Part shown: in pieces, positions 1-7,187 of the stretch | Layout of the letters: the number at the start of each line of letters is the position of its first letter | Position numbering within the stretch: position 1 is the stretch's first letter | Assembly: GCF_003435375.1 (NCBI RefSeq) | Contig: NZ_QWGL01000016.1 | Span: forward strand, 1-64,000 | Origin: Clostridium sp. AM34-11AC | GTDB lineage: Bacteria; Bacillota; Clostridia; Lachnospirales; Lachnospiraceae | DNA length: 64,000 nucleotides | Direction of reading: 5' to 3' | Position numbers and translations under genes: made by a program | Notes under the pieces: generated by a model | What the model was told of the DNA's origin: nothing | What the model saw: the letters and a program-made list of their open reading frames with translations, nothing else | Database searches by the model: none

Positions 1-37
1 GTTACCAGTTCAGATACTGCTCCGTGAATAATTCAGG
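1..37. mobile_element. End of an IS1380-like element, cut by window edge
   Basis: Bases 20-37 match, without a mismatch, the outer 18 bases of the IS1380-type element that ends at 58258. Beyond those 18 bases the two copies diverge, so this is probably the terminal repeat of a related but different element lying mostly left of the window. Alternatively it is a relic of the inverted repeat only. The element boundary is placed at 37 because that is where the shared sequence stops. Confidence 0.45.
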
Positions 38-59
38 ATAAAGGATTTTTCGAACAGGG

Positions 60-87
60 TCCCCGGCGGGTATAGCCGGGGATTTTT
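60..87 (+). terminator. Intrinsic terminator
   Basis: An 8-bp GC stem (60-67 with 75-82, tccccggc / gccgggga) is followed by five T. It ends a transcription unit that enters from outside the window. Its T-run is the point where repeat family B begins. Confidence 0.7.
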
Positions 88-221
88 ATGTAACAGGAAA
101 TTCCGAGGAATTCCCCGTTACATAAAAAGGCACTGACGTGCCAAAGCTGCACACTCGCGCGAAGATGTAGATAGTCGCAAGCGACCGCGCGAGGTGCGAG
201 AATGTGCCAAAGCACATTCTT
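87..221 (+). repeat. Repeat family B, copy 1 (four-hairpin element)
   Basis: About 135 bp, also found at 53587-53719 and 61416-61550. It folds as four successive hairpins: an outer atgtaac/gttacat stem, a small ggcac/gtgcc hairpin, a long ctcgcgcg/cgcgcgag stem enclosing gtcgc/gcgac, and a gaatgtgc/gcacattc hairpin. It starts in the T-run of a terminator, as do the other two copies. No protein-coding capacity is evident; the open frame across it on the minus strand just follows the palindromes. Confidence 0.8.
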
Positions 222-281
222 ATTTAGACAGATAAAGAAGGCAGAGTTATCATTTTATTTGATGAAGTCAGCCACCTCTAA

Positions 282-440
282 TTATGCATTAAGCATGATT
301 CTTACAAGGCGTGCGGTGCTGTCAATGATGCCGCAATATTACCTTTGGGAGATAAAAAAGAAATTAAAAATATGTTCGTATTCAGAAGAAAATATGGAAT
401 AGTCAGGCCGTATAAAAACCTCCTGACTATGGAATCCTAA
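282..440 (+). pseudogene. Possible 3' gene remnant, unidentified
   Basis: After a stop at 279 this frame runs 52 codons to a TAA at 438-440. It has a protein-like composition (for example AAILPLGDKKEIKNMFVF) but no start codon with a ribosome site. It lies between repeat B and the DMT transporter and overlaps the regulatory hairpins of that gene. It may be the tail of a gene truncated by mobile elements, or chance; no family was recognised. Confidence 0.2.
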
Positions 441-465
441 GGGAAACATGGTTTCAGGAGGTTTT
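399..465 (+). promoter_or_regulatory. Mutually exclusive hairpins sequestering an RBS
   Basis: A perfect 12-bp helix pairs 415-426 with 454-465 and buries the AGGAGG ribosome site of the DMT transporter gene that starts at 468. A competing 9-bp helix pairs 399-407 with 422-430 and uses the same bases 422-426, so only one can form. This is the layout of a translational switch (riboswitch, leader attenuator or thermosensor). The T-run after the long stem could also make it a terminator. The ligand, if any, is unknown, and no known riboswitch consensus was recognised. Confidence 0.5.
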
Positions 466-467
466 TT

Positions 468-896
468 ATGTGGGGAATTTTGGTGGCATTGCTTTCTGGG
501 GCGCTTATGAGCCTGCAGGGGATCTTTAATACGGAGGTGACGAAGCAGAGCAGTATCTGGGCGGCGGCAGGATGGGTGCAGCTGACGGCGTTTCTGACAT
601 GTGTGGTTCTCTATTTTTTTACCGGGCGTGGGGAGATCTGGGGGATGTTCTCCATCGACCGGAAATATATGCTTCTCGGCGGTGTCATGGGCGCGTTCAT
701 CACCTGGACCGTGATAAAAAGCATGGACGGTCTGGGACCGGCTAAGGCGACGCTGCTCATTGTTGTGACCCAGATATTAGTCTCCTATATTGCTGAGGTA
801 TTTGGGCTTTTCGGCGTCGAGAAAGCAGCATTTGAGTGGCGGAAGCTTATTGGTGCGGCGCTGGCGATTGCGGGGATCGTTGTGTTTCGGTGGTAG
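468..896 (+). CDS. DMT-superfamily transporter, YdcZ/DUF606 type
   Basis: A small integral membrane protein of 142 residues, the usual length for YdcZ (DUF606) proteins of the drug/metabolite transporter superfamily. It shows about five hydrophobic segments, an N-terminal SGALMSLQG-type motif near residues 10-20 and a closing GAALAIAGIVVF helix. The substrate is not predictable. The start at 468 follows an AGGAGG site with 6-base spacing. That site is locked in the 415-465 hairpin, so translation is probably conditional. The 3' end overlaps the convergent nuclease gene by 50 bp. Confidence 0.85.
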   Translation: MWGILVALLSGALMSLQGIFNTEVTKQSSIWAAAGWVQLTAFLTCVVLYFFTGRGEIWGMFSIDRKYMLLGGVMGAFITWTVIKSMDGLGPAKATLLIVVTQILVSYIAEVFGLFGVEKAAFEWRKLIGAALAIAGIVVFRW

Positions 897-1968
897 CGCG
901 GCGCAGGGCGTCTTGAAAATGGGCGAAGGTATCTGTGGTGGCAGCCGTTTCTACGAGATCTATGCGCTCGTCAGAGGTGAGGTATCTAATTGTGGGTGAG
1001 GCGAGTTCTCCTGCCTTTTTGCCGAAGCGCGAGACAATGATTTTCATGAGCATTTTATAGCTAGTTTCATCATTGCCTTGGGATATACCCTGAGAGAGGC
1101 CCTGAGAGAGGCCCTGAGAGAGGCCCTGGGAGAGACCCTTTGCTTCCCTTTCTGCTAACCAAATATCTATCGCTTTGCACATATTTATCTTTCCTCCTCT
1201 TGTCTGCATCATACGGGGTTCTAGTAAAGTCGACATACTCGTATGAGTGGCAATCATTTCATATGCATCTTTATCTAACATTTGATATTCTGATGTATTC
1301 AACAACTTTTTTAGATACGTCTTATCATCAGAATACCGGATAAAATCAAATACCTGCCTGATATCCGTCTTAAAAACATCGGTATTCTGTAAATGCCGGA
1401 CATCCACAAGATGAATCCGGTAATTCTGAATCAAAGGATGAAATTCTTCCGGAATCCCGGAAAAATCGATCATTCCGTGAAGGTCGACGGATCCATCCCA
1501 GGGAAGCTCGCCATAGTAGAGAACGATGATGATTGAAGGATGGAGATGACTCTCTTTGGAAAAACTGTAAAGATATTCTCCAGGATTCTGTTTGATGTCG
1601 GCATTTCGAACTGCGCGGCGTATCATTGCGGCCTGGCGCTCATATTCACCGGCTTCATAGGTCATACAGCGAAGCGGCAGTGAGTAATCGATGGTCTGCT
1701 GGTTTTCAATACCGATGACAAGAAAATTTACGCCAAAGGATGCTTTTTTAACCAGATCACGAAGCTTTACACGTCGTCGGTTCTTTGATTTGTGGATTGC
1801 CGGATCGTTCCAGATCCCGGTCTGGGTGTCCAGATCCTGCAGGTCTTCTTTTCGGACAACCGGTCTGCCTTGGCAGATGAGTCCATTGATCAGGTCAGCG
1901 TAGCGCTCATCGTCGGAAAAGAACTTTTTGTCACTGATGTCCGCACTTGGAATTGTGCTCAAGTTCAT
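847..1968 (-). CDS. Rpn/YhgA-type PD-(D/E)XK nuclease-family protein
   Basis: 373 residues resembling the Rpn (recombination-promoting nuclease, formerly putative transposase YhgA) group, whose members cut DNA and promote RecA-independent recombination. Visible features are a GIENQ segment near residue 85-90, which fits the E-x-(Q/K) part of a PD-(D/E)XK core, and a C-terminal region with the tetrapeptide SQGL/SQGI repeated five times near residues 287-305. The family often varies in this region. The AGGAGGT site abuts the ATG at 1968, so a TTG at 1962 with 7-base spacing may be the true start. It overlaps the convergent transporter gene by 50 bp. A second Rpn-like gene lies at 41491. Confidence 0.7.
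   Translation of the reverse strand: MNLSTIPSADISDKKFFSDDERYADLINGLICQGRPVVRKEDLQDLDTQTGIWNDPAIHKSKNRRRVKLRDLVKKASFGVNFLVIGIENQQTIDYSLPLRCMTYEAGEYERQAAMIRRAVRNADIKQNPGEYLYSFSKESHLHPSIIIVLYYGELPWDGSVDLHGMIDFSGIPEEFHPLIQNYRIHLVDVRHLQNTDVFKTDIRQVFDFIRYSDDKTYLKKLLNTSEYQMLDKDAYEMIATHTSMSTLLEPRMMQTRGGKINMCKAIDIWLAEREAKGLSQGLSQGLSQGLSQGISQGNDETSYKMLMKIIVSRFGKKAGELASPTIRYLTSDERIDLVETAATTDTFAHFQDALRRATTETQRSPQSPAPHQ
1088..1135. repeat. 12-bp tandem repeat coding SQGL units
   Basis: Four head-to-tail 12-bp units (ccctgagagagg; the last one diverged) inside the Rpn-like gene, encoding Ser-Gln-Gly-Leu on the minus strand. Because the unit is a multiple of three, slippage would change length without breaking the frame. 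Confidence 0.85.
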
Positions 1969-2163
1969 ACCTCCTTTGCGCAGGAGTCAGAACATGCAAA
2001 GTGGACAACATGATCAGCCATTTTCCAATGCATCTCGGATTCTCCTGCTTTTAAATTGATTGAAAATAGGTAAAGGATATAAAAGCAATGAAGTTCCGAA
2101 ATGTGAAAAGACGGATCGTAGTCCGGATAGAAACTTAGAGAATATGCTTTTATAGGATTATGT

Positions 2164-2296
2164 GTAACTGTTCAGCAGGTCTGCACACTTGCTGCGCTGA
2201 CCATAAGAAAACATAGGCTGGAAGGCAAAAATCCCGTCAGCGAAGCTGATCTGGAATAGATTTTGCGCGTAACTATGAAGGTACTGAATAGTTTAC
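2164..2296 (+). mobile_element. Repeat family A (MITE-like), copy 1
   Basis: About 133 bp with inverted ends (gtaactgttcag / ctgaatagtttac) enclosing two hairpins, one around gcgctgacc and one around a gcaaaaatcc/ggattttgc stem. Flanks gattatgt (2156-2163) and gattttgt (2297-2304) match at 7 of 8 positions and look like a decayed 8-bp target duplication. This is the most diverged of six copies. The sequence from 1969 to 2163 holds only the upstream region of the Rpn-like gene; nothing else was recognised from 2297 to 2522. Confidence 0.8.
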
Positions 2297-2522
2297 GATT
2301 TTGTGTGGATATCGTATCACAGGATATGCGGGATAGCAAGGTAGTTTGGTATATAAAATTATAAAAATTTTCGAAACTATGAGGAATTTTGCAGCGCGGG
2401 GAAAATATATAGGCATGGGAGAAGCGTGTTGCTTCGGAATAGCAGTGATATGAAAATTTTAAAACGATCATGCAAGAAGTTTAAAAAAATTAAATATATG
2501 ATTTAAAATAAATAAAATCATA

Positions 2523-2551
2523 TTGACAAACTAGGAAATAGGGGTTATTAT
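2523..2551 (+). promoter_or_regulatory. SigA promoter for the metNIQ leader
   Basis: TTGACA (2523-2528), a 17-bp spacer and TATTAT (2546-2551). Transcription would start near 2558, giving a leader of about 335 nt before metN. Confidence 0.8.
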
Positions 2552-2637
2552 AGCGCCATCGGATTCGAACAGGGAGTTCAGACGATGAGGAAACATTGGA
2601 CTGCAGGATAGCAGGCGGTTGGAAAGGAGATACAGGT

Positions 2638-2760
2638 ATGGGAAATGCGGGAAGAAATAACATGAACAATATGTGTTGTTGCTGTTGTATGTGGATTTCC
2701 GGGCGTTTTTTACGGCCAGGTGCTTTGTTGTGCAGCCAGGTACCTGTATACAGAAAGTAG
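2638..2760 (+). CDS. Poly-cysteine leader peptide
   Basis: A 40-codon reading frame with an ideal ribosome site (aaaggaga, 7-base spacing). Residues 12-18 read Met-Cys-Cys-Cys-Cys-Cys-Met; there is one more Cys near residue 32 and four Met in all. It lies between the promoter at 2523 and an intrinsic terminator at 2785, upstream of metN. The arrangement is that of an attenuator peptide: ribosomes stalling on five Cys codons when charged tRNA-Cys is scarce would change folding downstream. No other function is expected for the peptide. Poly-Cys leaders are known for sulfur genes in some Actinobacteria; its use here is inferred from sequence alone. Confidence 0.75.
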   Translation: MGNAGRNNMNNMCCCCCMWISGRFLRPGALLCSQVPVYRK

Positions 2761-2820
2761 TTTCCTGTTAATGCCAGAAAATGCGCCCGGAAGTGTAAAA
2801 GCTTCCGGGCTTTTTATTTA
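2697..2820 (+). terminator. Attenuator: antiterminator and intrinsic terminator
   Basis: Terminator: 9-bp stem 2785-2793 with 2802-2810 followed by tttttattt. Antiterminator: bases 2697-2705 (ttccgggcg), just after the Cys codons, are perfectly complementary to 2784-2792, the 5' arm of the terminator. The two structures exclude each other. Ribosome stalling at 2674-2688 would leave 2697-2705 free to pair and allow read-through into metN. A further 8-bp match joins 2631-2638 (leader ribosome site and start) with 2741-2748 and may tune leader translation. Confidence 0.7.
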
Positions 2821-2894
2821 CGCGGAGAATCACAGAGACCGCGAAAACTTGAGAAGTCCTAAAATCGCGCTTCTCAGATGGGGAGGAAGAAACA

Positions 2895-3920
2895 TTGATC
2901 CAGATCGAACATGTAAGCAAAACCTTTTCAGGAAAATACGGAACCGTCCACGCGTTGGACGACGTGAGTATCCATGTGGAAAAGGGTGATATCTGCGGTA
3001 TCATAGGGTTTTCCGGAGCCGGAAAGTCCACACTGATCCGCCTGGTAAACGGTCTTGAGACGGCGGACAGCGGAAAAGTCACTGTCTGTGGAAAGGAGCT
3101 TTCCACATTGAAGAAGCCGGAACTTCGGGCGCTGAGAAGAAAGATCGGAATGGTATTCCAGCAGTTCAACCTGCTGGAATCCAAGACGGTGTACCACAAT
3201 ATTGCGCTTCCGCTGATCCTTGCAAAGACTCCGAAGGTGGAGATCGACAAGAAGGTTAAGGAAGTATTAAAGATCGTTGAGCTGGAGGACAAGAAAGACA
3301 CCTACATCAGTCAGCTCTCCGGAGGACAGAAACAGCGTGTGGGAATCGCGAGAGCGCTGACCACCGACCCGGAACTTCTTCTCTGCGACGAGGCTACAAG
3401 CGCCCTGGACCCGCAGACAACGGAATCGATTTTAAAGCTTTTAAAGAAGATCAACCGTAAAATGGGTGTCACGATCCTTCTCATCACCCATCAGATGCAG
3501 GTCGTCCAGATGATCTGCAACAAGGTAGCGGTCATGGAGAGCGGAAAGATCGTGGAATCCGGCAGCGTTCTGGAGGTCTTTGGATCCCCGAAGATGCCGG
3601 TGACAAAGCGGTTCGTCCAGACGGTTATCCGGGACCAGATCCCGGACAGCATCATAAGCCTCGTGAAGGAACAGAAAGAAAACTTCCGTGTGGACCGTCT
3701 GAAATTTATCGGTTCCAGCGTGAAGCGCCCGGTAATCTCCGATATCTGCAAGACAAAGGGTGTCGTGGTCAACATCCTCGGCGCGGCGGTACAGGAGCTG
3801 GAGGACAGCGTCATGTGCGTCTTCATCTTACAGCTCATCGGCGATGATGAGAGCATCGATAAGGCGGAAGCGGAGATCGACAAGAACGGCGTCTTAAGAG
3901 AACGACTGGAGGTGGAGTAA
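2895..3920 (+). CDS. metN: Methionine-type ABC importer, ATPase MetN
   Basis: ATP-hydrolysing subunit of a MetNIQ importer of methionine (some members also take related sulfur amino acids), acting at the inner face of the membrane. 341 residues: Walker A GFSGAGKS (38-45), signature LSGGQ (141-145), Walker B LLLCDE (161-166), then a C-terminal NIL/ACT-like regulatory domain from about residue 265, typical of MetN. The start is a TTG at 2895 after ggaggaa. It is first in a metN-metI-metQ operon. Its expression should depend on the poly-Cys attenuator upstream; no S-box (SAM) riboswitch was seen. Confidence 0.93.
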   Translation: MIQIEHVSKTFSGKYGTVHALDDVSIHVEKGDICGIIGFSGAGKSTLIRLVNGLETADSGKVTVCGKELSTLKKPELRALRRKIGMVFQQFNLLESKTVYHNIALPLILAKTPKVEIDKKVKEVLKIVELEDKKDTYISQLSGGQKQRVGIARALTTDPELLLCDEATSALDPQTTESILKLLKKINRKMGVTILLITHQMQVVQMICNKVAVMESGKIVESGSVLEVFGSPKMPVTKRFVQTVIRDQIPDSIISLVKEQKENFRVDRLKFIGSSVKRPVISDICKTKGVVVNILGAAVQELEDSVMCVFILQLIGDDESIDKAEAEIDKNGVLRERLEVE

Positions 3921-3921
3921 G

Positions 3922-4602
3922 ATGGAAGAACTCATGAAAACAAAGATCTTTAAGGTCACGGTGGAGCGTCTGCTGTTGAACGGCGGACAGACTCTTTACA
4001 TGGTTGGATGGTCACTTCTCATCGGAACGATCATCGGAATGATCCTGGCACTGATCCTGGTGCTTTGCAGAAAAGGCGGATTGGTGGAGAACCGACCGTT
4101 ATATATGATCGTCAGCGTCTACATCAACGTGGTGCGCAGTATCCCCTTTGTTATTCTTCTTGTAACGATCATGCCGATCACCCGTGCTATTGTCGGAACG
4201 ACCATCGGAAGTACGGCAGCGTTGGTGCCGTTAGTAGTTTATATAAGTCCGTACCTTGCGAGGCTGATGGAGAACAGCCTGCTTGAGATCGATCCGGGAA
4301 TCCTGGAGGCGGCAGAGGCCATGGGCGCGACAACATGGCAGGTCATCCGATATTTCCTGGTTCCAGAGACATTAGGTTCCATGGTGCTTGCACTGACAAC
4401 GGGAACCATCGGACTTCTTGGAGCGTCTGCAATGGCCGGATATGTCGGTGGCGGCGGAGTCGGAGATCTGGCATTGACATACGGTTATGAAAAGATGAAC
4501 ACACCGCTCATGATCCTCACAGTTGTGATCCTGGTGGTTCTGGTACAGCTTTTACAGATTCTCGGAAATACGATTTCTGGTAAATTAAGACAGCATAAAT
4601 AA
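3922..4602 (+). CDS. metI: Methionine-type ABC importer, permease MetI
   Basis: Membrane-spanning subunit of the MetNIQ importer; 226 residues, close to the family norm. Five or so hydrophobic helices, with the cytoplasmic EAA loop (EAAEAMGATTWQVIRYF region, about residues 130-147) that contacts MetN. It begins one base after the metN stop, so the two are translationally coupled. Confidence 0.93.
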   Translation: MEELMKTKIFKVTVERLLLNGGQTLYMVGWSLLIGTIIGMILALILVLCRKGGLVENRPLYMIVSVYINVVRSIPFVILLVTIMPITRAIVGTTIGSTAALVPLVVYISPYLARLMENSLLEIDPGILEAAEAMGATTWQVIRYFLVPETLGSMVLALTTGTIGLLGASAMAGYVGGGGVGDLALTYGYEKMNTPLMILTVVILVVLVQLLQILGNTISGKLRQHK

Positions 4603-4629
4603 ATTTTAAATAAGAGGAGAGAAAAAATT

Positions 4630-5505
4630 ATGAGAAAAGCAATTGCGGGAGTACTTATGGGAGCAGCAGTGTTAAGCCTTGCGGCATGCGGAAAGAGCGA
4701 CACCGCGCAGACAACAGCGGCGCAGGCTGCAGAGAGTGCAGACAGCACAGCGGCAGCGGTTGATACGGAGGACAAGAAAGAGATCGTTTACGGAAAATCC
4801 CAGGGGCCGTACACAGAGCTCTTTGAGGCTGCCATCGTTCCGATTCTTGAAAAAGAGGGATACACCGTAAAGGGCGTGGACTTCTCTGATCTTCAGACAG
4901 CTGACATCGGATTAAACGACGGCGATGTTGATGTCAACGTGGAGCAGCACGCCGCATACGCTGAGAACTTCAACGCAAACTACAATGCGGATCTTGTGCC
5001 GATCAGCCCGATCCCGACTGTACCGGCTGGCGTATATTCTGCAAAATACACATCTGTTGATGAGATCCCGGACGGTGCGAAGGTTGCAGTTCCGAACGAT
5101 GCCTCCAACACCGCAAGATGCTATCTGATGCTTCAGAAGATCGGCTGGATCAAGCTTGCCGATGATGTGGATCCGTCCGCAGTTACCCAGGATGACATTG
5201 TTGAAAATCCGCATAACATCGAGTTCACAGAGATGAAGAGCTTAACGATCCCGGCAGCGATCCAGGACTTTGACTATGTGGCAATTACCGGCAGCGTTGT
5301 ATACAACGCAGGCATCGACCCGTCCACAGCCCTCGCAACAGAGGATATCCAGGATCACCTGGTACTTCAGGTCGTTGTGAAGGAAGAGAACAAGGACGCA
5401 GAGTGGGCAAAGGCAATTGTGGACGCTTATCATTCTGACGAGTTCAAGCAGTACATGGAAGAGAACAACGACGGATTATGGTGGATCCCGGACGAGTTAA
5501 AATAA
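4630..5505 (+). CDS. metQ: Methionine-type substrate-binding lipoprotein MetQ
   Basis: Extracytoplasmic binding protein of the NlpA/MetQ family, 291 residues. Signal peptide with lipobox LAAC, Cys20 being the lipidated residue, then a low-complexity Ala/Thr/Asp linker to about residue 45 and the binding domain starting KEIVYGKSQGPY. It ends in the family-typical WWIPDELK. The start follows an aggagag site. Third gene of metNIQ; a terminator follows. The poly-Cys leader raises the possibility that cysteine or cystine is a substrate. Confidence 0.92.
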   Translation: MRKAIAGVLMGAAVLSLAACGKSDTAQTTAAQAAESADSTAAAVDTEDKKEIVYGKSQGPYTELFEAAIVPILEKEGYTVKGVDFSDLQTADIGLNDGDVDVNVEQHAAYAENFNANYNADLVPISPIPTVPAGVYSAKYTSVDEIPDGAKVAVPNDASNTARCYLMLQKIGWIKLADDVDPSAVTQDDIVENPHNIEFTEMKSLTIPAAIQDFDYVAITGSVVYNAGIDPSTALATEDIQDHLVLQVVVKEENKDAEWAKAIVDAYHSDEFKQYMEENNDGLWWIPDELK

Positions 5506-5544
5506 GATTGGAAGCTTATTGAACGATCAGGAAAATAGTGGATG

Positions 5545-5597
5545 AAAAAGGTTCTTCGGCACTGGAATATAAATTCCGGTATCGAAGGACCTTTTTT
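5545..5597 (+). terminator. Terminator of metNIQ
   Basis: A 14-bp imperfect stem (5545-5558 with 5583-5596) whose 3' arm ends in six T. The inner loop holds a second small hairpin. Confidence 0.8.
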
Positions 5598-5652
5598 GGT
5601 AGTGGTATTAAAATTATAAAACCTTGAAAGTTAACTGATAAACGGAAAACGG

Positions 5653-5714
5653 TTGACTTTCACGGCGTTTTTTTATATAATTGTGAACTATAACGTAGAG
5701 CAAAAGTTTACAAT
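5653..5714 (+). promoter_or_regulatory. bioB promoter with BirA-type operator
   Basis: TTGACT (5653-5658), 17-bp spacer, TATAAT (5676-5681). Overlapping the -10 and the start site is an imperfect inverted repeat, attgtgaac (5680-5688) and gtttacaat (5706-5714), with a 17-bp gap and one mismatch. It resembles the TTGTTAAC-N-GTTAACAA operators bound by the biotin repressor BirA in Firmicutes. This implies biotin repression of bioB. Confidence 0.7.
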
Positions 5715-5828
5715 CGTAACATGATAATTCAGAGAAAAAATCCGGAAGACGGACCAGGACCAGAGATCAAAGCCCGGATGACGAAAACGGCGATTGCACA
5801 TAAAAATCAGAAAAATAAGGAGAATACT

Positions 5829-6812
5829 ATGGACGCACTGACACTGGCACAGGAAATTATCGACGGAAGAAGAATTACAAGAGAGGATGACTTAAATTTC
5901 TTTCTGACATGCGATCTGAAGGAACTCTGCGAGGGCGCAGACCGGATCCGCAAGGCATGTGTGGGAGATAAGGTTGATCTCTGTTCCATCATCAACGGAC
6001 GGAGTGGACGATGTCCAGAGGACTGCAAGTACTGCGCGCAGTCTGCACACCACCACACAAGCTGCGAGATCTATGATTTCCTTCCGGAAGAAGAGATCGT
6101 AAAGATGTGTCACGTCCATGAGGAAGAGGGCGTTGACCGTTTCTCCATCGTTACATCAGGAAGAGCATTGACGGGGGAGGAGTTCGATAAAGCGATCCAC
6201 GCCTACGAGACTATGAAAAAGGAATGCAAGATCGACCTCTGCGCGTCCATGGGCTTTGTGACCGCGGAACAGCTTCACCGTCTCCATGAAGCAGGTGTCA
6301 CAAGCTACCACCACAACATCGAGACATCCAGAAGAAACTTCCCGAACATCTGCACGACTCATACATACGACATGAAGATCAACACCCTAAAGATGATCAA
6401 GGCAGAGGGTATGTGCGCATGTTCCGGCGGCATCATCGGAATGGGTGAGACATGGGAGGACCGTCTCGATATGGCAGTGAGCCTTGCGGAGCTTGGAATC
6501 GATTCCATTCCGTTAAACGCCCTGATGCCGATTCCGGGAACTCCTCTGGAACATCTGGAGAGAATCTCTGAGGACGATATTCTCCGCACCATCGCATTCT
6601 TCCGCTATATCAATCCGGAGGCAAACATCCGCCTCGGCGCAGGCCGCGCGCTGCTGACAAACGATGGTGAGACCGCATTCTGCTCCGGAGCATCCGCAAC
6701 AATTACCGGCAATATGCTGACAACGGTTGCATGCGCAACGATCCGCAGTGATAAGAAAATGCTGAAAGGCCTTGGAAGAGATGTGACACCGGAGTATATG
6801 AAGGAAAACTAA
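5829..6812 (+). CDS. bioB: Biotin synthase
   Basis: Radical-SAM enzyme that inserts sulfur into dethiobiotin to make biotin, in the cytoplasm. 327 residues. The SAM-cluster cysteines C62-x3-C66-x2-C69 lie in RCPEDCKYCAQ, and the protein keeps the biotin-synthase pattern through LGAGRALLTND near the C-terminus. The start at 5829 is chosen for its ataaggag site; an in-frame ATG at 5721 would add 36 residues unlike the family. No other biotin gene is near, so it probably uses imported or distantly encoded dethiobiotin. A family A element follows 14 bp after the stop. Confidence 0.93.
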   Translation: MDALTLAQEIIDGRRITREDDLNFFLTCDLKELCEGADRIRKACVGDKVDLCSIINGRSGRCPEDCKYCAQSAHHHTSCEIYDFLPEEEIVKMCHVHEEEGVDRFSIVTSGRALTGEEFDKAIHAYETMKKECKIDLCASMGFVTAEQLHRLHEAGVTSYHHNIETSRRNFPNICTTHTYDMKINTLKMIKAEGMCACSGGIIGMGETWEDRLDMAVSLAELGIDSIPLNALMPIPGTPLEHLERISEDDILRTIAFFRYINPEANIRLGAGRALLTNDGETAFCSGASATITGNMLTTVACATIRSDKKMLKGLGRDVTPEYMKEN

Positions 6813-6826
6813 GAGAAAGAACAAGG

Positions 6827-6959
6827 GTAACTGTTCAGTAGGTCTGCGCACTTGCTGCGCTGACCGTAAGAAAACATAGGCTGGAAGGCAAAAATCCCAT
6901 CAGCGAAGCTGATCTGGAATGGATTTTTGCACGTAACTATGAAGGTACTGAATAGTTAC
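6827..6959 (+). mobile_element. Repeat family A (MITE-like), copy 2
   Basis: A 133-bp element with GTAACTGTTCAG / CTGAATAGTTAC-type inverted ends and two internal hairpins. It is flanked by exact 8-bp duplications, gaacaagg at 6819-6826 and 6960-6967, which shows transposition into the bioB downstream region. Confidence 0.92.
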
Positions 6960-6979
6960 GAACAAGGTTATATATAGAA

Positions 6980-7017
6980 AAGACAGAAATGTGAGGTTTC
7001 ATTTCTGTCTTTTTTCG
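6980..7017. terminator. Bidirectional terminator
   Basis: A perfect 12-bp stem (6980-6991 with 7000-7011, aagacagaaatg / catttctgtctt) with T-runs on both outer sides. It can end bioB transcription and, on the minus strand, the TSUP transcript. The minus-strand small frame stops inside it (6999-7001). Confidence 0.8.
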
Positions 7018-7187
7018 TACCATTCTTTAAACCCATCCACTGTGAGCCGGTCGCTGAGGTCCTGGATGGTCCTCGACGCGGACTCCATGATCTGTTCCGG
7101 AGTCTTTCTTTTTCGAAGCATTTCGTAAGTGGGGCCCAGCGGATCTCCGTATTTTCGTTCTGCCGGATCAGATTTTGCAGATATGTA
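6999..7187 (-). pseudogene. In-frame coding-like extension after the TSUP stop
   Basis: Directly after the TGA stop of the TSUP gene (7188-7190), the same frame stays open for 62 codons and stops within the terminator. Its composition is strongly protein-like (for example YGDPLGPTYEMLRKRKTPEQ, then a helical C-terminus). There is no ATG before codon 23; a CTG at codon 17 has a ggag site. It may be a small separate gene with an unusual start, a gene remnant, or the product of stop read-through. A GTG at 7195 opens a different frame and would need a frameshift. No family was identified. Confidence 0.35.

Noticed and set aside
202-402. 66-codon frame at the left edge
   Set aside because: Starts inside repeat B and has no recognisable product; a neighbouring frame is more protein-like but also unproven.
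1088-1135. CRISPR or VNTR outside coding sequence
   Set aside because: The repeats are in frame within the nuclease-like gene and explained by SQGL coding.
2172-2471. 99-codon minus-strand frame
   Set aside because: It crosses family A copy 1 and AT-rich spacer; no ribosome site or similarity.
2552-2894. S-box (SAM-I) riboswitch upstream of metN
   Set aside because: The conserved S-box core and its k-turn were looked for and not found; the leader is explained by the Cys attenuator.
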